Source: Aureispira sp964404215 | GTDB lineage: Bacteria; Bacteroidota; Bacteroidia; Chitinophagales; Saprospiraceae | NCBI GenBank assembly: GCA_964404215.1 | Contig: CAYOJF010000007.1 | Location: forward strand, 9,565 to 73,564 | Length of the DNA stretch: 64,000 nt | Reading direction: 5' to 3' | Shown here: positions 51,471 to 58,555 of the stretch, one piece after another | How positions within the stretch are numbered: the first letter of the stretch is position 1 | How the letters are laid out: every line of letters begins with the position of its first letter | Position numbers and translations under genes: made by a program | Notes under the pieces: generated by a model | Seen by the model: the letters and a program-made list of their open reading frames with translations, nothing else | Told to the model about the DNA's origin: nothing | The model's database searches: none

Positions 51471-52349
51471 ATGCAAATAAAATTTATAGATAGAACAACA
51501 GGAAAAATTCAAATAGAGACACCTCCAGCAGAAGGTTTACTTAAATTTTTATACGATAACCCTTTCGGAAAAACAGCCATCTTGCCTATTGCGAAACGCA
51601 AATTTATTTCCAGCTGGTATGGCAATAAAATGAACCGACCTAATTCGGCTCAGAAGATACAAGCATTTGTTGACCAACTGAGTATCGATATGTCGGAAGC
51701 GGAGAAAAAAGTCGAAGAGTTTACCTCTTTCAATGACTTTTTTTATCGTAAGCTAAAAGCTAGTGCTCGTCCTATTGGAAATGATTTTGTGTCTCCTGGG
51801 GATGGTAAGCTGATTGCGTTTGAAAATGTAGCTGATATCGGCAAATTCTATGTCAAGGGAAATCCTTTTACACTCACTTCTTTTCTGGATGACAAAGAAC
51901 TCGCTGCCAAATTTGCTAATTCTACTCTGCTTATTCTCCGACTTGCTCCCAATGATTATCACCGCTTTCATTTCCCACTCTCTGGAACGCCTTCAGCCAT
52001 TCACCAAATAGCAGGAAGTTATTATTCTGTTTCGCCTCATGCACTGGTCGGTAATTTTGCCCGAGTATTTTGCCAAAACAAAAGAGAATACTGTATACTG
52101 GACACTCCTAACAAAGGAGCCGTTTTATTAGCTCCTGTAGGAGCAACGATGGTTGGTGGCATCATAGAAACCTATACGCCCAACCAGCCTGTACAGAAGG
52201 GGGACGAAATGGGCTACTTTGCTTTTGGGGGATCTAGTGTTTTGATGTTAGTGGATAAAGACAAAATAAAAATTGATGCCGATATATTGGAAAATAGCCG
52301 TAATCAGATAGAGACTTTCGTCAAAATGGGTGAAAAAATTGGTGCTTAA
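51471..52349 (+). CDS. psd: Phosphatidylserine decarboxylase proenzyme
   Basis: A 292-residue membrane-associated enzyme making phosphatidylethanolamine. Signatures are FNDFFYRKLKASARPI, SPGDGKLIAFENV (the catalytic Asp region), LRLAPNDYHRFHFPLSGTP with the catalytic His, and the self-cleavage motif FGGSSVLML near residue 253, where a Ser becomes the pyruvoyl group. The motif is GSS rather than the LGST of E. coli, as in many non-proteobacterial Psd. No pssA lies next to it. A small membrane-protein gene follows after one base. Confidence 0.93.
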   Translation: MQIKFIDRTTGKIQIETPPAEGLLKFLYDNPFGKTAILPIAKRKFISSWYGNKMNRPNSAQKIQAFVDQLSIDMSEAEKKVEEFTSFNDFFYRKLKASARPIGNDFVSPGDGKLIAFENVADIGKFYVKGNPFTLTSFLDDKELAAKFANSTLLILRLAPNDYHRFHFPLSGTPSAIHQIAGSYYSVSPHALVGNFARVFCQNKREYCILDTPNKGAVLLAPVGATMVGGIIETYTPNQPVQKGDEMGYFAFGGSSVLMLVDKDKIKIDADILENSRNQIETFVKMGEKIGA

Positions 52350-52350
52350 T

Positions 52351-52743
52351 ATGAATGCGATCACCAATGTTTTAATTGGAATAGCTCTAGCTGCCTTTAC
52401 CATTGGAATACACCTTTGGCTTTCGCCTCAACAACAACTAGAACTTTCCTCTATTTTGTTAGTCATCATTGGATCTATTTACTTTGGTTTTGCCCTTTTA
52501 GGGCATCATCTAAAAGCTCAGATCATAAAAATTCTTGTCGCTAGTGCCTTTGTGACAATGGGAGTATTTGGGCTTTGGTTTTCTCCTTTATTCCTAATAA
52601 TCGGGCTCTACCTACATGGTGTTTGGGATTTATTGCATCACAATCAAAAACTTCCCCTCGTCCAAATCCCTCAATGGTACATTCCTTTTTGTGCCAGTTA
52701 TGATTGGATTATGGCAACTTACCTTTTGTGGTTATATCACTAA
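52351..52743 (+). CDS. Small four-helix membrane protein (DUF6010-like)
   Basis: A 130-residue protein with four hydrophobic helices (about residues 4-22, 32-50, 56-74 and 112-128). The C-terminal stretch HGVWDLLHHNQKLPLVQIPQWYIPFCASYDWIMATYLLW is rich in His, Trp and Asp, a pattern I associate weakly with DUF6010. ATG 52351 follows the psd stop by one base, so it is translated with psd. Function unknown; the context suggests membrane lipid metabolism. Confidence 0.65.
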   Translation: MNAITNVLIGIALAAFTIGIHLWLSPQQQLELSSILLVIIGSIYFGFALLGHHLKAQIIKILVASAFVTMGVFGLWFSPLFLIIGLYLHGVWDLLHHNQKLPLVQIPQWYIPFCASYDWIMATYLLWLYH

Positions 52744-52785
52744 AAAAGCCCTCTAACTTAGATTTTTAAGTCAGAAGGCTTTCTC
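52744..52785. terminator. Terminator between psd operon and thiolase
   Basis: AAAGCC/GGCTTT and AACTTA/TAAGTC arms form an interrupted hairpin around GATTTT. It is A-rich on the left and T-rich on the right, so it could stop transcription from both convergent genes. Confidence 0.6.
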
Positions 52786-52808
52786 TATTTTATTCTGTGT
52801 ATCAACAA

Positions 52809-54017
52809 TTAAGCACGCTCTATAATAGTGGCATATCCTTGTCCAACACCAATACACATAGCTACTAAAGCGTATTTTTTATTTGTTTTTTGCAACTCTA
52901 ATGCCGCTGAATGCAAAATACGAGTACCTGTCACTCCTAGTGGATGTCCAATAGCAATCGCTCCACCATTAGGATTTACTCTAGTATCGTCATCTGCCAA
53001 TCCAAGTGCTCTAGTACAGGCTAATGCTTGTGCTGCAAAAGCTTCATTTAGTTCAATAACATCCATATCCTCTAGTGTCAGTCCTGCCTTTTCTAAAGCT
53101 TTTTGACTCGCTTTGACTGGACCAATTCCCATAATACGTGGTTCTACCCCTATTACTGCAGACGATACAATACGAGCCAAAGGCTTCAAGTTATACTTAG
53201 CTACGGCATCCTCTGATGCTATAATAGTAGCCGCTGCTCCATCATTTAGACCAGAAGCATTACCTGCCGTTACCGAACCGCCTTCTTTCTTAAAAGCTGC
53301 TCTGAGCTTCCCAAGTACCTCGGTAGAAGTATTTGGCTTGATGAATTCGTCGGCGGCAAAGACAATAGGATCCTTTTTACGCTGTGGAATAGAGACGGGT
53401 ACAATTTCTTCTGCTAGACGGCCATTCGCTTGGGCTGCTGCCGCTTTCATCTGCGACCAATAAGCAAATTTATCTTGATCAGCTCTACTTATATCATATA
53501 ATTCAACTAGATTCTCAGCCGTCACTCCCATTCCATCTGTTCCGTAAAGCTCTTTCATTTTAGGATTAACAAAACGCCATCCAAAACTAGAATCATGCAT
53601 CTGAGCATCTCGACCAAAAGGCTTTGATACTTTAGAAATCACCCAAGGGCCTCTAGTCATATTTTCGACTCCTCCAGCTATAAAAACATCTCCATCCCCT
53701 GCTTTGATAGCACGATTGGCATGTATAATGGCTGACATTCCAGAAGAACACAATCGATTAACGGTCTCTCCTGGTACACTATAAGGCAAACCTGCCAGCA
53801 AACTACACATTCTAGCTACATTTCGGTTATCCTCTCCTGCTTGATTGGCACATCCCATAATCACATCATCGTATGCTTCTACTGGAATAGTAGGATTACG
53901 TGCAACTACTTCCTTGATTACAATTGCTCCCAAATCATCTGTTCTGACTTTGGATAAAGAACCACAAAAATTACCAATAGGGGTACGGATTCCATCTATA
54001 ATATAGGCCTCTTTCAT
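52809..54017 (-). CDS. Acetyl-CoA acyltransferase (thiolase)
   Basis: A 402-residue thiolase. It begins MKEAYIIDGIRTPIGNFCGSLSKVRTDDLGA, with nucleophile Cys90 in ETVNRLCSSGMSAI, VNPNGGAIAIGHPLGVTGTR (His), and the C-terminal CIGVGQG (second Cys). It cleaves or forms 3-ketoacyl-CoA. The overall length and the RGPWVISK, GVTAENLVE and IELNEAFAAQALAC segments fit degradative thiolases close to beta-ketoadipyl-CoA thiolase, but no aromatic-degradation genes are near. ATG 54017 is chosen because the conserved start follows directly. It is on the same strand as the DUF434 gene 52 bases upstream. Confidence 0.93.
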   Translation of the reverse strand: MKEAYIIDGIRTPIGNFCGSLSKVRTDDLGAIVIKEVVARNPTIPVEAYDDVIMGCANQAGEDNRNVARMCSLLAGLPYSVPGETVNRLCSSGMSAIIHANRAIKAGDGDVFIAGGVENMTRGPWVISKVSKPFGRDAQMHDSSFGWRFVNPKMKELYGTDGMGVTAENLVELYDISRADQDKFAYWSQMKAAAAQANGRLAEEIVPVSIPQRKKDPIVFAADEFIKPNTSTEVLGKLRAAFKKEGGSVTAGNASGLNDGAAATIIASEDAVAKYNLKPLARIVSSAVIGVEPRIMGIGPVKASQKALEKAGLTLEDMDVIELNEAFAAQALACTRALGLADDDTRVNPNGGAIAIGHPLGVTGTRILHSAALELQKTNKKYALVAMCIGVGQGYATIIERA

Positions 54018-54069
54018 TTCTTTATTTTTTATATAGTAGGTGTTATCATAATACTTTTTTTTGCAAAAT

Positions 54070-54777
54070 CTAAGGTACAAAAAAATCTAACACATTTGCT
54101 TTTTCTATCGAATCAATAAGATAAGCTGCTAAATCAAAATAATGATCTACTTCATCTATAATCCAAGAGTCACAACTGATGGTCAATTCATTATTATGAA
54201 CCAGTGTAGTATCAGGATTCATAACCAATTCTATATCCCAGTTTGCCTGCTCACTAGTAGCATATTCATACAAAAAAGTCTTTAGACGTCCCGAATTAGA
54301 AACAGGAGCATCAAAATACCACTGCACATGAGCTACTCCTAACTGTTGCAGCCCATAATGAATCAACTCAATTGCTTGCTGTGTCTCTTCTACTCGCTTG
54401 TAGGTACCATGCACACTGGCTATATCTCGATAACAACCATCTTGCGAGACAAATACATAACCTCCTGACAAAGCTGCTTCTATACTTATCAATAAATTGT
54501 ATCCATCAATCTGAATATTCTTCCCCCTTATTTGAGTAATAGAATATTGTTTTGCTTTCCTAGATAAGATTCGATCAGCAGGAGCTGTAATCAATGACAA
54601 CGCTCGTTGTTGCCGTTTATTCAATTGATAGCGATTGCCCACTAATGCTACCGCTGATTTTATCCCGTAATTTCTACTTAAGAGATAAGATAGATCTGCT
54701 GCCGCTGCCGCAAAAATAGGCTTCCACTTGGGGGCAAAAATAATATCATCGTTTGCATGTTTTCCTCTATGACGCAT
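54070..54777 (-). CDS. DUF434/DUF5616 protein
   Basis: A 235-residue soluble protein. The N-terminal half reads AAAADLSYLLSRNYGIKSAVALVGNRYQLNKRQQRAL, matching DUF434. The C-terminal half, including IDGYNLLISIEAALSGGYVFVSQDGCYRDIASVHGTYKRVEETQQAI and VQWYFDAPVSNSGRLK, resembles DUF5616. The family is found in archaea and scattered bacteria. The conserved Asp residues (IDGYN, YFDAPVSNSG) hint at a nuclease-like or PIN-like fold, which is inference. It is divergent from the hydrolase gene and lies 52 bases upstream of the thiolase gene. Confidence 0.82.
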   Translation of the reverse strand: MRHRGKHANDDIIFAPKWKPIFAAAAADLSYLLSRNYGIKSAVALVGNRYQLNKRQQRALSLITAPADRILSRKAKQYSITQIRGKNIQIDGYNLLISIEAALSGGYVFVSQDGCYRDIASVHGTYKRVEETQQAIELIHYGLQQLGVAHVQWYFDAPVSNSGRLKTFLYEYATSEQANWDIELVMNPDTTLVHNNELTISCDSWIIDEVDHYFDLAAYLIDSIEKANVLDFFVP

Positions 54778-54813
54778 CGTTATATTTTTTTCACAAAATA
54801 CAATTTTTAGATT

Positions 54814-54833
54814 CTAATGTTCTGCAACATTAG
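54814..54833. promoter_or_regulatory. Hairpin between divergent DUF434 and hydrolase genes
   Basis: CTAATGTT and AACATTAG pair perfectly around CTGC, 29 bases before the hydrolase ATG. It could be an operator or a leader hairpin. Confidence 0.3.
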
Positions 54834-54862
54834 TATATTACCTAAAAAAGAACAATCTGAAT

Positions 54863-55708
54863 ATGAAACATTATGAATTTGGCTGGAAAAACCCCAGCAA
54901 TATCGATATATATGCTCAAGGCTGGTTACCCGACTCAACAAAATTTGAACAACCCAAAGCTGTTATTATTCTCATACATGGTTTGGGTGAACACTCTAGT
55001 CGATATGAACACGTAGCAGAGTTTTTCACTCATTATGGTTTTGCTATTGTAGCGAATGACCGCTCTGGTCATGGAAAATCAGGCAATAAAAGAGGACATA
55101 TCAACAAATACAATGAAGTCTTTGATGATATCAAACAATTGTATCAAGAAACCAAAACAAAATTCGCCAATCTTCCAGTCTTTCTCTATGGCCATAGCAT
55201 GGGTGGTGGCATTGTTTTAGACTATTTTGTACATCAAAATCCAAAGGTTTTTAAAGGAGTAATTGCGACATCTCCACTCTTAGAGCCTGCTTTCAAGCCG
55301 CCATCTGCCCTCATTTTTATAGGAAAAATGTTACGGTCTGTTTTGCCAGGAGTTTCACAAGAAAACTCACTAGACTCTACCCTAATTTCTAGAGATGAAC
55401 TAGCGGTACAAGCTTATATCAATGATCCATTAGTCCACAGTAAAGTAACCTTTGAATCAGCAATTGGGATGCTCAAATCGGGCGAAAAAACACTCCAGTA
55501 CTCAGGCAAAATTCCTGCTCCACTCCTCTTGACACATGGCACAAAAGATGGACTCACTAGCCATATTGCGACACAAAAATTTTCTAGTGGTCTAGTAGGT
55601 GATGTTACCGTCAAAATGTGGGAAGGATACTATCATGAATTACATAACGAACCCGAAAAAATGGAAGTCCTTGACTATATTTACCAATGGATGTTGCAAA
55701 AATTATAG
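54863..55708 (+). CDS. Alpha/beta-hydrolase, monoacylglycerol-lipase-like
   Basis: A 281-residue cytosolic hydrolase. AVIILIHGLGEHSSRYEHVAEFFTHYGFAIVANDRSGHGKSGNKRGHI is the signature oxyanion/lid segment of the Hydrolase_4 family. The nucleophile elbow is VFLYGHSMGGGIV, the acid is likely in THGTKDGLTS, and the His is in WEGYYHELHNEPEK. It probably releases fatty acids from monoacylglycerols or lysophospholipids. It is a single gene with no signal peptide. Confidence 0.9.
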   Translation: MKHYEFGWKNPSNIDIYAQGWLPDSTKFEQPKAVIILIHGLGEHSSRYEHVAEFFTHYGFAIVANDRSGHGKSGNKRGHINKYNEVFDDIKQLYQETKTKFANLPVFLYGHSMGGGIVLDYFVHQNPKVFKGVIATSPLLEPAFKPPSALIFIGKMLRSVLPGVSQENSLDSTLISRDELAVQAYINDPLVHSKVTFESAIGMLKSGEKTLQYSGKIPAPLLLTHGTKDGLTSHIATQKFSSGLVGDVTVKMWEGYYHELHNEPEKMEVLDYIYQWMLQKL

Positions 55709-55752
55709 AAGTTTTTTATACTTTAGCCGCACAAGTTGGACTAGAGTCTAAC

Positions 55753-55789
55753 TTAGAGTATGTTTGAGTTGAGTTTAAAGATGCTCTTA
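55753..55789. repeat. Inverted pair of the AGAGCATGTTT motif
   Basis: TTAGAGTATGTTTGAG (55753-55768) and TTTAAAGATGCTCTTA (55774-55789) are inverted copies of the motif only five bases apart, giving a short hairpin between the hydrolase and SCP2 genes. Confidence 0.5.
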
Positions 55790-55820
55790 TTATATCAATA
55801 CAAATAAAAATAAACGCATT

Positions 55821-56141
55821 ATGACTGCAAGAGAATTTATCATGGGTTTTCCCGAAAGAATAAATCCAGAAGCATTAGCTGATAAAGGAAATACAGTTTT
55901 CCATTTCAACATTTCTGGTAAAGATGGTGGTGAATTTACAGGAACCATTCACGATGGCAGTTTTGCTGTAGCAGAAGGACTAGAAGGTGAAGCAAAGTGT
56001 GTCATTACTACTTCTGATAAAACATTAATGGCCATTATAAATAAAGAACAAAATCCAATGACAGCGGTTATGTTCGGCAAACTAAAAGTAAGCAACCTTG
56101 GTGAAATGACTAAATTTGCAAAGCCACTAGGTTTGATGTAA
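55821..56141 (+). CDS. SCP2 sterol-binding domain protein
   Basis: A 106-residue stand-alone SCP-2 domain: REFIMGFPERINPEALADKGNTVFHFNISGKDGGEFTGTIHDG, AKCVITTSDKTLMAIINKEQNPMTAVMFGKLKVSNLGEMTKFAKPL. The fold forms a hydrophobic tunnel for lipids or fatty acyl-CoA. It is monocistronic, with a strong terminator 33 bases downstream. The closeness to a lipase and a thiolase suggests lipid metabolism, without direct evidence. Confidence 0.9.
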   Translation: MTAREFIMGFPERINPEALADKGNTVFHFNISGKDGGEFTGTIHDGSFAVAEGLEGEAKCVITTSDKTLMAIINKEQNPMTAVMFGKLKVSNLGEMTKFAKPLGLM

Positions 56142-56173
56142 TTCACTTAGATGGAGATCTCTCATTCTCCTTA

Positions 56174-56214
56174 AAAAAACGCCTATTCGTATTAGATATG
56201 AATAGGCGTTTTTT
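56174..56214. terminator. Bidirectional terminator between SCP2 and response-regulator genes
   Basis: AAAAAACGCCTATTC (56174-56188) and GAATAGGCGTTTTTT (56200-56214) form a perfect 15-bp stem with an A tract and a T tract on opposite sides. Confidence 0.85.
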
Positions 56215-56240
56215 AGTGTAAAAGCATTGACTTACTTAAT

Positions 56241-56254
56241 TTAGAGCATGTTTA
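56241..56254 (+). repeat. Motif TTAGAGCATGTTTA overlapping the stop codon of the REC-CRP gene
   Basis: Identical over 14 bases to 5010-5023 and 35603-35616. Its last three bases form the TAA stop codon of the minus-strand regulator gene. Confidence 0.55.
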
Positions 56255-57298
56255 GCTACAAATTCTTCTCAAACCTTCTATATCCAATAGAGCTAATTTA
56301 GACCCTTTAACATCAATCAGACCATCGCTCTTAAACTCAGAGAGTGTTCTGGTCACGGTTTCTTTAGCAATCCCAACAATATGAGATAAATCCTCTCGTA
56401 ATATATTGATCTCAAAATTCCCCTCTCCTTCTTCATGATAATGTTTATGCAATTTGACTAAAGACGCCGCTACTTTTTCTCTGACAGAATCATATGCCAA
56501 GCCGATAAGCTGCTTATCTTTTTCGCTACTCTCTTCTGATAATACTTTGATAAAATATTGAGCTAAATTATTATCCTGCCGAATCCAATCCAATAATTCA
56601 TCTTTGGGCACGGTAACTACCTCACAATCTTCAATACAGTTGGCAGATTCTTGATAAGGAGTTTCTCTAAAGGCATCTTCTATTCCTACAAACTCCCCTT
56701 TGTTATATAGAGATAAGACCAATTCTTTTCCCCAATCATTAATTTTATATGTTTGAGCCTTTCCTTTTTTGAGCCAAAAAACCATTTTAGGGGTATGTCC
56801 TTCTTCAAATAGTTCTTCCTTTTTATGATAATGTTTGACCTCTTTATTGGCAATAAATTCGGCTAATGCTTCCTCATAATACCCTTCGATATTAAACGCA
56901 TTTCCTTGCTTTGCAGCTTGAGGAATATTGTTTTTTTTATTCAGACGAATTTCTATTGCCTCCAAAAACTCTACATCATCGAAAGGTTTGGTTATATAAT
57001 CATCTGCTCCTAAATTCATCCCTCTTCTAAAGTCTCCTTTGTCCGCTTTTGCAGTCAAAAATATAAAAGGGATATGGGTTGTTTCTCGATTTTTTTGTAA
57101 TATTTTCAATGCTCCATAACCATCTAGTACAGGCATCATCACATCACATACTATCAAATCTGGATGATGAGCAATGGCTTCCTTCACCCCTTCTTTACCA
57201 TTTGGTGCAGCAATTACCTCATAGCCTGACAATTCTAATAATTCACAAATATTTTCTCGTACTTCGAGGTTATCTTCTATTACTAATATTTTTTTCAT
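56252..57298 (-). CDS. Hybrid response regulator: receiver domain fused to a CRP/FNR-type regulator
   Basis: A 348-residue protein. Residues 1-125 are a receiver domain with the acidic pocket (VIEDN), phospho-acceptor Asp52 in DLIVCDVMMPVLDG, the conserved Thr (FLTAKAD) and Lys (ITKPFDD). From about 150 to 270 there is a cyclic-nucleotide-binding-like domain (HYHKKEELFEEGHTPKMVFWLKKGKAQTY...), and at the end a Crp helix-turn-helix (REDLSHIVGIAKETVTRTLSEFKSDGLI). There are no FNR-type N-terminal cysteines. The kinase gene upstream overlaps by four bases, so the two are a coupled two-component system in which phosphorylation drives a CRP-type DNA-binding protein. Confidence 0.92.
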   Translation of the reverse strand: MKKILVIEDNLEVRENICELLELSGYEVIAAPNGKEGVKEAIAHHPDLIVCDVMMPVLDGYGALKILQKNRETTHIPFIFLTAKADKGDFRRGMNLGADDYITKPFDDVEFLEAIEIRLNKKNNIPQAAKQGNAFNIEGYYEEALAEFIANKEVKHYHKKEELFEEGHTPKMVFWLKKGKAQTYKINDWGKELVLSLYNKGEFVGIEDAFRETPYQESANCIEDCEVVTVPKDELLDWIRQDNNLAQYFIKVLSEESSEKDKQLIGLAYDSVREKVAASLVKLHKHYHEEGEGNFEINILREDLSHIVGIAKETVTRTLSEFKSDGLIDVKGSKLALLDIEGLRRICS

Positions 57299-58551
57299 GC
57301 GGTGGTTTGTGTTGGTAATGAAATGATAAAAGTAGTTCCTTTGTTTTCTTCACTCTCAAATTCGATATTCCCCCCTAGTGTTTCCAAATATTTTTTCACA
57401 ATATGTAATCCTAAACCTGTTCCTTGTATATTCGTAGCATTATCTGCTCTAAAAAATCGATTGAATAATAAATCTTGTTGTGCTTTCGGAATCCCAATTC
57501 CTTCATCTTTTACGACAATGAATGCCCATTCTTTTTCTATTCGAGATCTTACGGTGATAACATCCCCTGCCTCTGAGTACTTAATAGCATTAGAAATCAA
57601 ATTAATGATGATATTCTTCACACTCTGTAAATTAGAAGAGAGCATATTGCTTTTCCCTTCGTGCATATAATCAATCGTTTGATCTTGCTTGGTAGCTACC
57701 CCTATTTGATCGACGACAGCTTGCACTACTTGTCCCAAATCAAAAAGGCTTCTTTTTTGTTCTATTTTTCCTTCTTCTAGTTTTGATAATGAGAGGAAGT
57801 CGTTCAAAATACGTGTTAAATTGTTGACAGAAGATTTAATCCTATAAATATGCTTTAATCGCTTATCATTAGTCTCTGTAGTGGTATAGCGTTCGATCAG
57901 TGCCGCTGAAGAAAGAATACTACTCAGTGGTGTTCGAAATTCATGTGAAGCAGTAGAAATAAAACGAGACTTCAATTCATTGAGCTCCTTCTCTTTCTCT
58001 AATGCCTGTGTAATTTCTGTTTGAATAGAATGTAACTTCTCTTCGGCTAGCTTTCGCTCCAGCACCTCTTGTTCCAATTTCAGCTTATGTTGTGTCAGTT
58101 CTTGTATGGAAGCTGACAAACTTTCATTCATTTCCTTCAGTTCCTCTTCTAATGTTGTATTAGCACTATCTACAAATTCCTTCAGAGGAGCTTGATCGGA
58201 CAAATCATACAACATTCCAACATAGAGTACCTCTGATTGATCCCTCAGCTCACTAATATTCAATCGAATCGGAATTTTTTCGCCTAATTTGGTAACCGCG
58301 ATCAACTCTCGCCCCTTTCCTATTATTTTAGAAATCCCTGTCTGATGATAATTACTAAGATAAGTATCATGTTTTGCTTGATGAGGTCTCCCCATCAACA
58401 TAGATACATTCTGCCCAATCATTTCTGCTCGGTCATACCCTAACAAGATACACACTGCTTCATTGACTAATTGTATGATTCCTCGCTGGTTAATCACCAC
58501 AACACTGTCTTTAACACTTTCTATAAAAACAGGTAACTTTGTACTTTCCAT
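57295..58551 (-). CDS. FixL-like PAS sensor histidine kinase
   Basis: A 418-residue soluble kinase with no membrane helix. The PAS domain spans residues 1-125. The stretch IGQNVSMLMGRPHQAKHDTYLSNYHQTG, then KIIGKGREL, aligns with the heme pocket of FixL: His61 falls on the proximal heme ligand (His200 of B. japonicum FixL) and Arg81 on Arg220, which senses O2; the Arg206 position is Asn. A coiled coil (about 130-190) leads to the H-box FISTASHEFRTPLSSIL, N-box NLISNAIKYS, VKDEGIGIP and GTGLGLHIVKKYLE. It overlaps the REC-CRP gene by four bases. Heme binding is inference; many PAS domains share part of this pattern. Confidence 0.9.
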   Translation of the reverse strand: MESTKLPVFIESVKDSVVVINQRGIIQLVNEAVCILLGYDRAEMIGQNVSMLMGRPHQAKHDTYLSNYHQTGISKIIGKGRELIAVTKLGEKIPIRLNISELRDQSEVLYVGMLYDLSDQAPLKEFVDSANTTLEEELKEMNESLSASIQELTQHKLKLEQEVLERKLAEEKLHSIQTEITQALEKEKELNELKSRFISTASHEFRTPLSSILSSAALIERYTTTETNDKRLKHIYRIKSSVNNLTRILNDFLSLSKLEEGKIEQKRSLFDLGQVVQAVVDQIGVATKQDQTIDYMHEGKSNMLSSNLQSVKNIIINLISNAIKYSEAGDVITVRSRIEKEWAFIVVKDEGIGIPKAQQDLLFNRFFRADNATNIQGTGLGLHIVKKYLETLGGNIEFESEENKGTTFIISLPTQTTA

Positions 58552-58555
58552 TGGA

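Noticed and set aside
52812..54010. Plus-strand frames opposite the thiolase gene
   Set aside because: They are antisense shadows of a well-conserved minus-strand gene with all thiolase motifs.
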